Below, in pieces: positions 11,588-23,289 of a stretch of DNA of 64,000 nucleotides. The stretch is from the NCBI GenBank assembly GCA_027946555.1, contig JAPEVC010000008.1:124001-188000 (forward strand), read 5' to 3'. The stretch comes from Gnomoniopsis sp. IMI 355080 (taxonomy: Eukaryota > Ascomycota > Sordariomycetes > Diaporthales > Gnomoniaceae). The position numbers and the translations under genes are program-made. Position 1 is the stretch's first letter, and every line of letters starts with the position of its first letter. The notes beneath the pieces were generated by a model. It did not search any database. It was not told the DNA's origin and worked only from the letters and a program-made list of their open reading frames with translations.

Positions 11588-12432
11588 AATTGACGACTAC
11601 CTTACCATGATCGTGGAGAATGCATAGAAAAATAACAGATGCCCAGTGCGCATGGAAACACGATTAGCTTGGACAGAAAGAAAGGTCGAACGAGCACTTG
11701 ATGCGCACTCCAAGGCAAAAAGTACGGCTCGTCGAAGTCTGCTGATGGCTTCTTTGCGCTCCTCGCGCAGAAATCAACAAGCGTCGCTTGCTGGACACAG
11801 TAGATGGAAAAAACGACAAATAACAGTAATCGGTCAGAGAAGGAACCACAGTTGCCCGTAGACAGATAGGGAGGGCGCAGCGCTGTCTGTCTCCAGAAGA
11901 GCGCGCCTTTGCAAGGGTGAGGTGAAGGCAAGCCCAACGTGCGATGCACGTGGACCACGTTCAACTTTCTTGGTGCTTCTGGGTGGGAGGCAGAATGCGG
12001 CTCGTGTATAGCGGAAGATGACAATGCCAATGACACTGTCAGGCAAACATGGCAGAAGTCTGGTTTCGACTGGCCAGTCTTGATCGAGTGATGTTGGCAA
12101 AGGGAAGAGTGGCCTGGCCTTGGTGGGGGGGCGGGAAGTGCAGACTCGATGGGGGCTTCCGTCACTCCATGGTTCGATAGCCTTGGGACCCCTAACCCTG
12201 ATAAAGACCTTGGGATTATCACCAAGTCCCTCTCTCAGGCTTCACCACCTGCGCCGTTGTAGCACAAAATTAGGCTGCAGTCGCCATCAAGTGGCTTTTC
12301 ATATCTGGCCAGCAGTGGCTCGAGTTCAACATGACGCACACAATATAAAGTTATCGCCAATTCATATCAACACTCCAGCTGTGCCATACGTATGGGTACC
12401 CAAAAACAACAAGAACCATCAACGACCTCAAT
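11588..12432. promoter_or_regulatory. Divergent promoter between the DUF2293 and DEAH helicase genes
   Basis: About 845 bp separate two diverging start codons. A 207-codon open frame on the minus strand (11602-12225) has no recognisable motif and unusual composition, and it sits where leaders and promoters are expected, so I do not call it a gene. No RNA gene or repeat is visible. Confidence 0.5.
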
Positions 12433-14506
12433 ATGGCCGAATTCAGCTTGGACTCAACCTTCATCCCTGCGCTTCACAAACCTTCCGCACTCTTGCCTAT
12501 CGCCAAGCATCGTGAGACTTTGCTTTATTTGATCGAAACAAATCCGGTGACGATTATAATTGGGCAGACAGGCTCAGGGAAAACGACTCAGATACCCCAA
12601 TTTCTAGAGAAGGCCGGCTGGTGCGCGGATGGGAAAGTTATTGGTATTACGCAAGTAAGTAAAGTACATTTCAGTCCTCGCTTCGGACAAACCCATCGCT
12701 AATGGTTTCCGGTAGCCACGCCGTGTAGCTGCCACTACAGTAGCCTTGAGAGTGGCAGAGGAGTATGGCTGTGAGGTCGGCAAAGAAGTGGGATTTTCCA
12801 TCCGCTTCGAGGATAACTCCTCAGCTGCTACCCGCATTAAATTCATGACAGATGGCTTGTTGATCAGGGAGGCACTGGTTGATCCTCTACTTTCTCGCTA
12901 TTCAGTCATCATGGTCGATGAGGCTCATGAGCGCTCCATCAGCACAGATATTCTGCTAGGGCTGCTCAAGAAGATCCTCAAGCGGCGACCTGATTTGAGG
13001 ATCATTGTCAGCAGCGCCACTCTTCAAGCCGAAGACTTCCTGAACTTCTTTACCAAGACGGGAGGTGAAGCTGACGGTGACGATATATCTCAGTCTAAGG
13101 GCACCATCATCAATCTGGAAGGGCGCACACATCCTATTGACATTCTTTACCTAGAATCGCCGGCGGAAGACTATGTCGAAAAGGCCATATCCGTCGTGTT
13201 CGAGATTCACGCCAAGGAGAAAAAAGGCGACATTCTGGTCTTTTTGACCGGTCGAGAGGAGATCGAACACGCCGTCAACGCTGTTGCGGAACGGATAGCT
13301 CAGTTGGACCCTGAATCGCCGTCCTTGCTACCACTGCCCTTGTACGCAGGGCTGACAACCGAGCAGCAGATGTACGTGTTTGAGGAAGCTCCGCATAACA
13401 CACGCAAGGTCATCTTCTCAACCAATATTGCGGAGGCGTCGGTAACAATAGATGGCATTATCTATGTTGTGGACTGTGGCTTCGTCAAACTCCGTGCCTA
13501 CAACCCAAAGACAGGCATTGAGACACTGACGGCGACGTCGGTGTCGAAGGCGTCAGCAGCACAGCGGGCTGGTCGAGCAGGACGAACGAGACCTGGGAAG
13601 TGCTTTCGTCTTTACACGGAAGATGCATTCATTGGCCTCCCGGACGCCAATCCACCCGAGATTCAGCGGTCGAATCTGGCGCCTTTCGTGCTGCAGTTGA
13701 AGGCCCTTGGAGTCGACAATGTACTGCGGTTCGACTACATCACCCCTCCCCCTGCAGAGTTGATGGTCAAAGCTTTAGAGCTTCTGTTCTCACTGGGGGC
13801 CTTGGACGAGTACGCGAAGTTGACCAAGCCCTTGGGGCTACGTATGGCCGAACTAGCCGTAGAACCGATGATGGCGAAAACGCTTCTGTCAGCCCCATCC
13901 TTCGGATGTCTCAGCGAGATGTTAACAATAGCGGCAATGACCAGTCTCGGGGCTAGCGTGTGGGTTCAGCAAGAGGACGAGAAGAAGCAATTCGAGAACA
14001 CGAGGCGCAAGTTCGCGGTTGAGGAGGGAGATCATTTGACTCTCCTGAATGTCTACCAGACCTTCGTCACCAAAGGTCGGAAGGAAGGCAGATTCTGCTA
14101 CGATAATTATCTCAACTTCAAGGTGATGAGCCGCGCCATCAGTATTCGTGCTCAGCTCAAACGCTATCTTGAGCGCTTTGGGATCAATACAGAGGAGTCT
14201 CTCGCCAGTGACAAGACACTCAATGTCGACCCACAAAAAAAGGCTGAACAAATTCGACGCTGCCTCACAACAGGATACTTCGCTCATGCGGCAAGAATGC
14301 AGGCAGATGGTACTTTTCACACCATTGACGGTAGCACGACGCTGCATGCGCATCCCAGCAGTCTCATGTTTAATCGCAAAGCTGACTGGGTCATTTTCCA
14401 CGAAATTATGGATACGAGCAACAAAACTTATATTCGTGACATTAGCAAGATTGAGAAGAATTGGCTTCTTGAGTACGCACCCAACTTTTATCAGGTCAAG
14501 TCATAA
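12433..14506 (+). CDS. DEAH-box RNA helicase, DHX35 type
   Basis: Predicted protein of 670 residues from exons 12433-12654 and 12716-14506 (61 bp intron). It has the full DEAH/RHA motif set: motif I GQTGSGKTTQ (residues 44-53), Ia TQPRRVAA (formed across the splice junction), II DEAH (142-145), III SAT, and VI QRAGRAGR. These are followed by the winged-helix/ratchet region and an OB-fold end (SSLMFNRKADWVIFHEIM and TSNKTYIRDISKIEKNWLLE). The protein is short, with almost no N-terminal extension before the helicase core, as in DHX35 and unlike Prp2, Prp16, Prp22 and Prp43. DHX35 is found with catalytic (C-complex) spliceosomes in animals and is retained in filamentous fungi but not budding yeast. 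A role in splicing or RNP remodelling in the nucleus is inferred from that family. Prp43-like helicases are the main alternative. Confidence 0.88.
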
Positions 14507-16424
14507 TGAAAGGCAAGATCGACATTGGCAGTCACCGAAGTCTCGAGTCTCGAGCCCCGAATTCAAAGTTCCTGTGAAGAAGGCTCGGCCATTTCCGATG
14601 AGTACAGAGAAGCAGCACCAACCAACAACACGCTTCTCCTGGGCGGGCCTTCTACACGAGGTGAACGGAACTCGGCCGGCGAAGCGGCACCATTGAAATG
14701 ACGAAAGGTGCAGCACATTTCGACGCATCCAAATCTGCCCGACTACAACAGAGTCTGGCTGCACTGGATCCTGGCGAATGTCCCGTGTCATTTATAAAAT
14801 GTCGCATATCGATCACCAGCAACTTGGCAAGCATCGACCAAGACCCTAAAGATGCGTGCTCAAGGTTTGGCGTAACCCTGAACAAGTTGGCCGCAAGTAG
14901 TACACATAGTAGTAGTTCTCGGTGCTATCCCAATCTGGACTTATGTTCCATATTATAATTCCACTGGATCTGGTTTTATCCATACTTCATAGGGTCTCCT
15001 GGCGCTGTCCTGCGTCTCTCTATCTCGACCGAACCCAAGATACGAGCTTCTTATCTCAGAGCGTTGCCATGGGCTTTGGGCTGCCAATTCGGACCCCTGA
15101 GCGCACGGTTCATGACCACCCGCAGGCGGGCCTGGACAAGGCCGCGTTGCTCCTTGAGGAGTCCACAGCCTTGTGTGGCCCTGTGGACACTGGCCAACTG
15201 CCCAGGAGCAGGTGGACCTCACAGGCAGACGGAGAATAGTGGTCTTGAGTGCCTGAGATTGAAAGATTCTGACTCAGCTTAGGATCCGGCCGCGCGTGCT
15301 TGCTATCAGTGTGTTGACTCGATTAGCAAAAGCAACGGTGCAAGAGAAATCACGAGGTTTCCACGCCGGTAATTTGTTTGTGGGCAGCTTGTCAACGGTC
15401 CAACCGCCCGCCAGTCCTGGCTGGCTCTCTCCAAGGGGAAGAAGCAAGGAAAACCTGCTGAGCACTGTGGCCAGCCGCTCATGGAGCCCCTGAGATCCTA
15501 GAACAACATCATTTCGGCAGCCCGCTCAATTTATCGAAAGTGGGTTCTGAATGGTGCGCGCTCTGCAAGAACAACACCGACGCTAGAACTATAAACGAAA
15601 TTAAACGCCTGGCCGCCCTGTCCCACGGATTTGTGTAGCACTCCCGCAGATGTTTGGTGCCGATCTGCATCGACCTGCAGGCCCGCCCCTGGCCGGCCAG
15701 GTACGTCGGCGCTCTGATTTGCTCATTCTCTAAGCTTCCAGGGGGCCCTTGTATCCACTGGATGAACGACCCGCGGGTGCCCTTGCAGCTCCGTCCCTCC
15801 TCCTCTCTCATTTCCTGACCCACTACCGCAACCTGGCCTGCCTGGGCCGGACCGCGGTGGACGGGGGCGGTGGGCGTTGGCTTTGGGTCGTTCTTCTGGA
15901 GCGTTTTTCCGTTCTTGGGACGATGATTGTTTTGCTCTCTTTTTCAGTTCTTGCAGCTGCTTCTACTCACCGCCTCCTCTCCTTACCACCGACCCGACCT
16001 GGACGTGAAGCTTCATGTGGACTTCGATGCTTGCCATTACCTTGCCGCCATCGCAGCTGTAGTCCTCGCTTCACTAGCCTGCCAGCGGGCATTTCGTTCT
16101 TTACATCAACAGTCACTCATTTTATAGTTCCCTCGGAACATTCATTCGTTTTTTATACCTAATACTCGAGCCGTGGACGATAGACTTGTGTCTAGTGCTT
16201 CACATTGCTTGAACTGTCCCCTCCGATCGAAATATTCTTGACCCCCGTCAGCGAACTCACGACCGAGACGACGAGACCCCTGTGCAATTAATGGACGTGT
16301 CTGTATTGTTATTTTGCTAGGAAACTAAGGTCTTTTGGGCGACGTAATCTGGTTCGATTCAACAGCCTTCACCAAAACAGCGACAGAAAAATAGTTTTAG
16401 TGCGGAAACAAACACGACATCAGC
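14507..16424. other. Intergenic and long pyrimidine-rich leader
   Basis: 1.9 kb between two plus-strand genes. From about 15750 to 16160 the plus strand is C/T-rich and therefore poor in stops, giving a 137-codon frame that has no protein-like features. This looks like the leader and promoter of the next gene. No other feature was recognised. Confidence 0.5.
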
Positions 16425-18806
16425 ATGGATGAGATGCTTGCTCGCCGCAATGGCCAGATGGTGGGGCCCCGAGTGCCCATTGGTAGAAGGGTTGTAGCAT
16501 TGTCTGAGGAAGAGAGTGTGAAGAATTCGTGGAGCCTCTTGCCCAGTCGCGTAATTGGTCGGTCTTCGTCGAGTACATCCGATTCATCGTCATCAACGGC
16601 CACCTGTAGCAACAGCAGTGCCAGCAACACCTGCGAGAAGCCGACCAGCATGGGCGTGGCAACGGAAATGTCCATTGGTATTCTGTGAGTCCTCCCGGCT
16701 GGATGAAAACGAGATGGTGGACTCTAACAGACGTGCAGGGTTCCGCTTGCCGTTGGATTCATTTGTGTCTTGATCTACTTTCACAGAAGGAACTTGAAGC
16801 GCCAGGCGATGGAGGACCGCGACCCTCACCACAAATCACTAGATTTCGGTATTCCAGCTGGCGACCTAGGGGGCAAGACGAAGCGAAAGAGCAAGTTGGG
16901 ACTTGGGGGCGAGAAGCCCAATCGGACTCGTGGTCTGTCTTTGGACATGAATCTGTCTAGCCCTTACCTGCTGCCAGACCATGTTCAAGGCTCACGTGAG
17001 TCAATGAGCTCGCTCGCCAAGACGCTGCACCAGGCCGACGACCCATATCGCCCAGTCGCTGCTCTCATCAGCGAGACTGGATCCGTACGTTCGTACGGCA
17101 AGGAAGGCCGATACACCCCGTCCATGATCACAACCTCGACAAAGCGCATGTCTCGCCAATCTTACGCAAATCCTCACTCACCAGCCGGTGCCGGTGTTCC
17201 CACGCCTCTGAGACAAAACTCGTACCCCAAGTCTCCTCTGACGCCCAGTGCCTCTTCATCTGTCACAGCTGTTGAATCCGAGCCCTCAGTGCCGAGCTAC
17301 ACAAAGGAGTCCATTCCTGAGCATGGACCCATGCCTCCTCCTCAATGTGATCTGCCCGCTCTTCCTGTTCCTGAAATCCGACAGCCTGCTCCAGTCGCGC
17401 AACGGGATGCTCCGGAGCCGAGGAAAATGCAGGACTTTGACCTGCCCGACTTCTCCACCAGCAACGCGAAGAGGGAATCTGCCGATGAATTGAACATGCA
17501 AGCCAATGCGAACACCAATGGCGGAGTCGGTCTCGGTCTGTTGAACGGTCCTCAAGCTCCGACGCAGAGCTCTCCGGTCTCTGAGGTGACCATCAACCAG
17601 GAGCTCAATGCTGGACCTGCTCATCAGAGCGTCTCAGCCGTCATCGAGCATACCGAGGACTACAACGAGTTTGATTACGCAGCTCTGGTCACTTCTGCAG
17701 CGCACGACGATGAGGAAGAGGAACGTGGACGTGGTCGCGTTCGGGAAAGCGGACTTGTGATCCCCAAGCAGGATAGCAACCGCCTGTCTGTCGGCCCCCG
17801 TCCTCTGCCTCCAGACGAGGTGCTGGAGCACGAGGATCCTGAGACGCGTGCCAACCGCATCAGGTCATTCTACAAGGAGTACTTCGAGGAGTCCAAGGGT
17901 GGTCCGATAGCTGGCGATTACGGCGCAGCTGACAACTACGGAGGCGAAGCTGCCTACTTCGACCCCGACTCCAACCAGTTCATCATGCCCTACGCTCAAC
18001 CCGTTACCCGCCGCGCCATGACTCCCCCTCCTTCCGGCCGCATCCCCGGCGGTCCACGTGGACCCGGTCCTCGCGGTCCCGGTCCTATGAACCCCAGAGG
18101 GCCCGGACCTCGTGGCCCGCCCCGGAACTTCTCCGGCTCAATCGGTGGCATGCCTCCTCGCGCAGGCACGTCCATGTCGGCTTACGGTCCCCGCCCTGGC
18201 TCATCAGCCTCCGCTCGTGGCCGCTCTGGCTCTGCCATGTCTGGGAAGCCCAAGAAGCCCATTGTGCCACCCTCTCCCTTGAACACCCTGCCCACGCCCG
18301 GCAAGCTCACCGACGAACACTTCGCCCTAATCAATGCCTCGGACTTTGCTCCTCCTCCAACCTATGTTGACCGTGCGGCGGGTCGCTCACAGAGCCCCCT
18401 GGGCGAGCGTCACAACTTCTCGCCCAAGGTGCCCGTTGCCTCGCCGCTGGTAGGCACCTTTGATGAGATGGCTGCACTCCCTAGCCCGTAAGTTTTTCTT
18501 TTTATCTCGTTGGCTCTTGAACTGCCAAAACCGCCAGTTACTAATATGACCATCAGGTACGCGTTGCGCAAGTCCGGCAACTTCACCGGTCTCGACTTCG
18601 CGCCGCCCAAGAAGTTCAAGGACCCCGACTCCATGTCGGACGCAGGCTCCATTCGCTCGAACCGCAGTGGTCTGTCGCGCGCCAACGAGAGCGCGATTCG
18701 CAACGGCGCTGGTCGTGTGAGCCGCTTGCCAGGCGACATCATCTTCTCGCAAGCCCAGATGGAGTCTTCCTTGAAGCCCACCTTCAATATGCACAACAAC
18801 TACTAA
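16425..18806 (+). CDS. Single-pass membrane protein with long disordered cytoplasmic tail, function unknown
   Basis: Predicted protein of 752 residues from exons 16425-16684, 16739-18487 and 18557-18806 (introns 54 and 69 bp). Residues 48-70 are Ser/Thr-rich. One transmembrane segment spans about residues 83-101 (MSIGILVPLAVGFICVLIYF, read across intron 1) and is followed directly by basic HRRNLKRQ. No signal peptide is visible, so it is probably a type III (N-out) protein. The tail has the block PHHKSLDFGIPAGDL, Pro/Ser-rich stretches, a GPRGPGPRGPGPMNPRGPG repeat around 18049-18117, and a distinct C-terminal block (YALRKSGNFTGLDFAPPKKF, then MSDAGSIRSNRSG) encoded mainly by the last exon. 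I do not recognise a named family. The architecture resembles cell-surface sensors and polarity proteins, but that is inference. Confidence 0.78.
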
Positions 18807-21800
18807 AAGGAAAGCCCCCATCACCCCCACGCGTGACCTCCGTCAATTCTAGCGAGGCGGAACTTTTGTACATAAGCTCAGTTTCTGGCCGGGCATACCA
18901 AGCGCTTGCGGGTGGTTTTGTTTCAAACATGGCGACATTGGCGTTTTCCCATCGATAAATGGAAGGAATCCATGGGCCTAGGCACGGGAGCGGGATGCGC
19001 TGTTTTCTTGCTATTCTGAGGGTGACGAGACACTTGTCATAGCAGACCAAGTTCCGCTTTGCCAACTCCTTTCCCACCTTCACGCCCACATCGATTCGCT
19101 CGGCCTTGACCTGGCATGTTGCCAGGAAAGTTGCATATAGAGAGTGAAAATGATCTGTAGGGCTGGGTCGTGTATCTAGGGGACGATTTTCTTGCTTTAT
19201 AATTCTTAAACAAACGGTAGATATGGCTTCTGGAATGGAAGGAGAAGATATTACTACACGAGCGCACAGTGACTGCTTCATAAATCCATATGTGCCATTT
19301 GTGTGTGCTCCATACCAAAATCCACCCTCCCTCTCTTGGGCGTTGACCCTCTGCCTCTTCCTAGCATGCCCAAATAAGCCAGCGACGGACCGATGTGTAC
19401 TAGAACATCGCAGCAGTGATGCTTCTACAAACACTCGGAGAACTTACTGCCCTGACTGATTCACCACGAGGAAGAGACCAAAACATCGCCGCCATGGCCT
19501 GCAGCGCTTTGATCACAGCCCCTCATTCCTCTAGTGCGAAGTGCGACGCCATGAACAATTTTTGCCACACCCCGAAGTCCCACACACTCTTTTTCGCGAA
19601 AGTATCTACGAAAGGGGAGGGAACACAAAATGATCTAAGGGTAGAACGAAGACAGAATATAATAATATCAACAAGTCATAGCCATCGTGTCGAAGTATGG
19701 GGTTTTTTTTTTTGGTAGTTGACACTCCGTCGCATCCTACGTTACAATGCCGTATCACCATTGAATTATAAAATATTTTGGTCGTGCCATCCATGGCGAG
19801 GCAAGGCGGGTATTACATAGCATGAAAGTCACTACCGCCGGAGTGTCCAGCTCCGGCGTCCAGCTGAACCATTCGGAAAGCTTGAATGATTTAGAAGGCT
19901 TGTCTAACAAAAGTGTACGTCTGTACCAAAGAAAATGCTTTGTTTAACTTGTTAGTTGAAGTGTAATTCTGTCCACTGCCAAAAAAAAAAAAAAAAAAAA
20001 AAAAAACCCTCATTCGAGCCACGCTTTTTATACGCGGTCCTATGATATCTATTTGCCAAGACGTCCCGTTTTTGCACACACACAGAAACTACGCAAAAGA
20101 GAAAGGAAAAGCAAAAGATGAGATGAGATGAAAAAAGATACCACGCGAACGGCAAGGTCTGCCCCCCGAAAGAATGTACTGTACCACGCAAGTATGGGGG
20201 ATCGACTGCACACCCGGGGCAATCCATCCACGGCCGTGAACCGCGCACGTCTCCCACCCCGGGAGATGACGTGAAGTACCCGGCGCACCCTGTTCTATAT
20301 GACACGGAGCTATGGGAGAAGCTTGTGATATTCCTTGGAGATGGGGCCCGACTTTGTTGATTCTTGGGATAGCATATCATCGCAACGTCATTCTTTCTCA
20401 AATTCTACTGAGTGCCCTTTTTTTTTTTCAAAATGGTTTTTTCCCCAAAGGGACTTTGTCGACGGGGGACAGGCGATGACAATGGCTTTGCTTTGCGGTC
20501 AGCCCCTCCGTCCGGTCCGATACGTCGGTTCGGTTTTCCCGGGCGAGTGACGTGAAGCTATCCGACCCTGCTGCAAGTGTGGTTACGAGCTTGAAAACTT
20601 TGATCGATAAGCAGCCAAGGGTTCAGGTGCCGTGGCCCCATTCGATATGCTGACATGTAGCTACACTGTTAGTTTCAGCTCTCGGGGAAACAGGATGAGA
20701 CGCGGCAAGCAGCACGTCGCGATTTAAGAGAATGGTGGTGTTGGGCAACGTTGCTTGAGAGGCTGACCATGTGGCCTCCGGTGAAGGCTGTGCAGTGAGT
20801 GCTGTTTGCTTATCTGCCTGCATGTGGTGGCATGCTTCACATCATCACTTTTCCTGATTTGGGCTTGTGGAGGATGCGGTAGGCTATGAATAATACTGCA
20901 GCTAGGTGGTGGCGGGCCGATATATATTGTTAGTGGAGATGGTGCGAGGAATTCCACTTGCCGTCGGAGAATATAGCTGTAGTGCTTCCATCAAATAGAC
21001 GGACGGGTAAAAGAGGTAAAACAGGCTGGCAGGTTGAGGGGACCCCGAAGAAAGCCATCGGACCCTTTGAGGGACTTTCTAGCGCTGTAGCACCACGATG
21101 TTTTTAGTGGTGCGCCATCTCGGCTGAATTGGAGGAGGTGCCTCGATGGCTAATGATAGTATCCGTACTTCGTAGTGCTAAAGGCACCTTACCTCTCTCC
21201 ACCGTATGAAATAGCCGCGCGGGATAGCGTTGGTTTCAATATGGCTCATGCTATACGAACGCAGTGAATGCCATAACAGTACATGCGCAGGCTGCCAGGC
21301 CAACCGGCCAACCTGCTCGCGGATTCCACTCTGACACTGCATTATTTCCGGGTGACGTCGTCGACAGCGATGCGACCGAGGTGGAGTGCACAACCTTCCA
21401 GAAAAAAAAGAGGAGTTGCTCGGACATCATCGCCACGAACTGAAGGCTTGTCGCCGATCGCCAGGGCCTGTAAAGAACAGTCTTGTTGCTGGTTGTTGCA
21501 GACAAAGTGCTGTTCACTGTGTGTTTTGTATGGTGCACAAACCGTCACAAGGGCCACTTCACCAATACATTGGTATTATTGTGTGCTTGATCCGAGTCGT
21601 GGAGGATATTTTGGAAGTCTCATCTTACATAGTATGAGAGACAAGACACGGTCCACTTGCAATATCCCGCCGTGAGCCCGGACGAGTCAGTGGGCTCCGT
21701 GGACAGTCAGGCCGTCAGGCTGTGCAGATGCTGCGATAGTAGACAGCGCCACATGCAGCTCGAAACAGTGCTGCACAGACACAGAAAAAGCCGATCTGCA

Positions 21801-21900
21801 AGCGCGAGAGGAGGAGAAACACAAAGGCTTCAGAGTTGGTCGGGGGTTTTTGGTGTGTGAGGGAGGAGTAACGACAGTAGGCGCAGACTTACGGCATCGA
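18807..21900. other. Intergenic region, no gene recognised
   Basis: About 3.1 kb downstream of the membrane-protein gene. Open frames on either strand (for example 18784-19434 minus) lack recognisable motifs. The block contains an A26 tract at 19981-20006, a T11 run near 19705, a GATGA microsatellite near 20117-20130 and a T10 run near 20420. No tRNA was found. Confidence 0.5.
19520..20015 (+). repeat. Possible retroposon footprint: 9-bp direct repeat flanking a segment ending in A26
   Basis: CCCTCATTC occurs at 19520-19528 and again at 20007-20015, immediately after a run of 26 A (19981-20006). The 478 bp between the first copy and the end of the A tract would be the insert. A target-site-like duplication flanking a 3' poly(A) is the hallmark of LINE-driven retroposition. 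The segment shows no open reading frame of note and no clear tRNA-derived A/B boxes, so the family is unknown. Chance repetition of a 9-mer is possible. Confidence 0.3.
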
Positions 21901-23289
21901 CCTGCATGTGGATGTGGAGACAGTGAGACGGCGCTAGACTGTGCTCGGAAGGCAGCGACTGGGGATGGCCCGAACACATGCGCTGGGATGGCAGGGGACG
22001 ATACGACGCCGCCAGCCAAAGAAAGGCAGTCGTCGTCCCCTCCACTTCTCGTTTTCCTGGATTTCTTGCTGCCCTCATGTTGGCAAACTTGGCGACGGGA
22101 TCCATCAACCGTTCAAACCTTCTTTTCTCGCCTTCATCAATCAAGCTCCCATCCTCCACAACGGACGACACGACCCAAGAGCAACGTTCAAACTCAATCC
22201 ATCCGTCCCATCCAATCTGTCCATCTGTCCATTGCGCTCTGCTCGCTCTTGGCGGCGCTCTTCAATTCATCATCTTTGAATCATCGAGACTCTGGCAATT
22301 ATTCTCGCAGCTATCACAGCAACAGCCAAGACCGCTGAACGGGACAGTCGCACCATCTTTGTTGCCGACGCTTGACGAGACGACACCAGTCAGTTGGGGG
22401 CCTGGGCACTGCTGCGGTCTCGTCCGTACACACGGCACGGCATGTCCATCGAGTGAGACTGCACACAACACGACACGCCCCACGCCAGAAAGGGAAAAGG
22501 GCCTCTCAGCTCTCCCACTTTTAGCTTTAATCACCCCTAACACTAATTCCCGCCCGTCGTGCTTTTCGAGGGCTTCCCTTTTGGAACACGCTCATCTCAC
22601 CTTCCGTTCCTCTCCCCGACTCAACATCGTCGATTGGCCATTTGCATTGCTGCATTCCAACGACGTTAATAAGAGGATCGTCACGCTCGCATTCCTCGAC
22701 GGTCGTCCGTCTTCTGGAGTACACACAACAAACGTCGATCTTGGGGCTTCCCGCGGCGTTTATCTGTGCATCCGCTGCTCGCAGCCGCCCGACTGTGACA
22801 GGCCTCCCTGCGTCTCCCTCGCCTGAGGTTGTTTGACAGCCAATTCATTTCCTTCCACCTGGCCTGCTCGCGACACCCACTCCATCCGCCCCAAACCCCG
22901 GCGACTCGCACTTCCACCTTTCAACCGTTCATCGCGAGTCCTTGTCGAGCTTGTCTACTCCTCTCGTGCATCCTTTGCATCGTGCGTCCAGTCGATTAGC
23001 ATTGACTGCGTCTCAGCTCCTCATCCCAACTGTAGGTCTTCTCCCTGAATCCCCATTTTTCTTTTCCTGCAATCGCGCGCCTCTTGCTCGCTTGTGCACC
23101 TCCTTGTTGTCGCGAACCCTATCCACTCGAACGCCCCTCGTGGCTGTTCGGTTTGACAATTCTTCTTTTGTCGTTTCGGCATAAAGACTACTTCATAATA
23201 CTTTTTGGAGCCTGAACCAGTCTTCTCTCACCCCTCAAACTTACGATGCTTCCCTGCATATCACGTTATTATCGTTCGTTTGCGCTAAC
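21901..23289 (+). promoter_or_regulatory. Long pyrimidine-rich promoter and leader of the mucin-like gene
   Basis: The 1.4 kb upstream of the start at 23290 is strongly C/T-rich on the plus strand (for example 22100-22260 and 22840-23250). The composition explains a stop-poor 282-codon frame at 21978-22826, whose translation is compositionally odd and unlike a known protein. Such tracts are typical of strong fungal promoters and long 5' leaders. Confidence 0.45.

Noticed and set aside
11602..12225. 207-codon minus-strand frame between the DUF2293 and helicase genes
   Set aside because: It occupies a divergent promoter, lacks motifs and has irregular composition.
16345..16370. GGTTCGATTC box-B-like word upstream of the membrane-protein gene
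   Set aside because: No pairing acceptor or D/anticodon arms at tRNA spacing; it lies in a leader.
18784..19434. 216-codon minus-strand frame overlapping the 3' end of the membrane-protein gene
   Set aside because: Antisense to a supported gene end, with no recognisable domain or splice continuation.
21978..22826. 282-codon open frame upstream of the mucin-like gene
   Set aside because: It lies in a C/T-rich leader that is poor in stops by composition, and its translation shows no domain or protein-like pattern.
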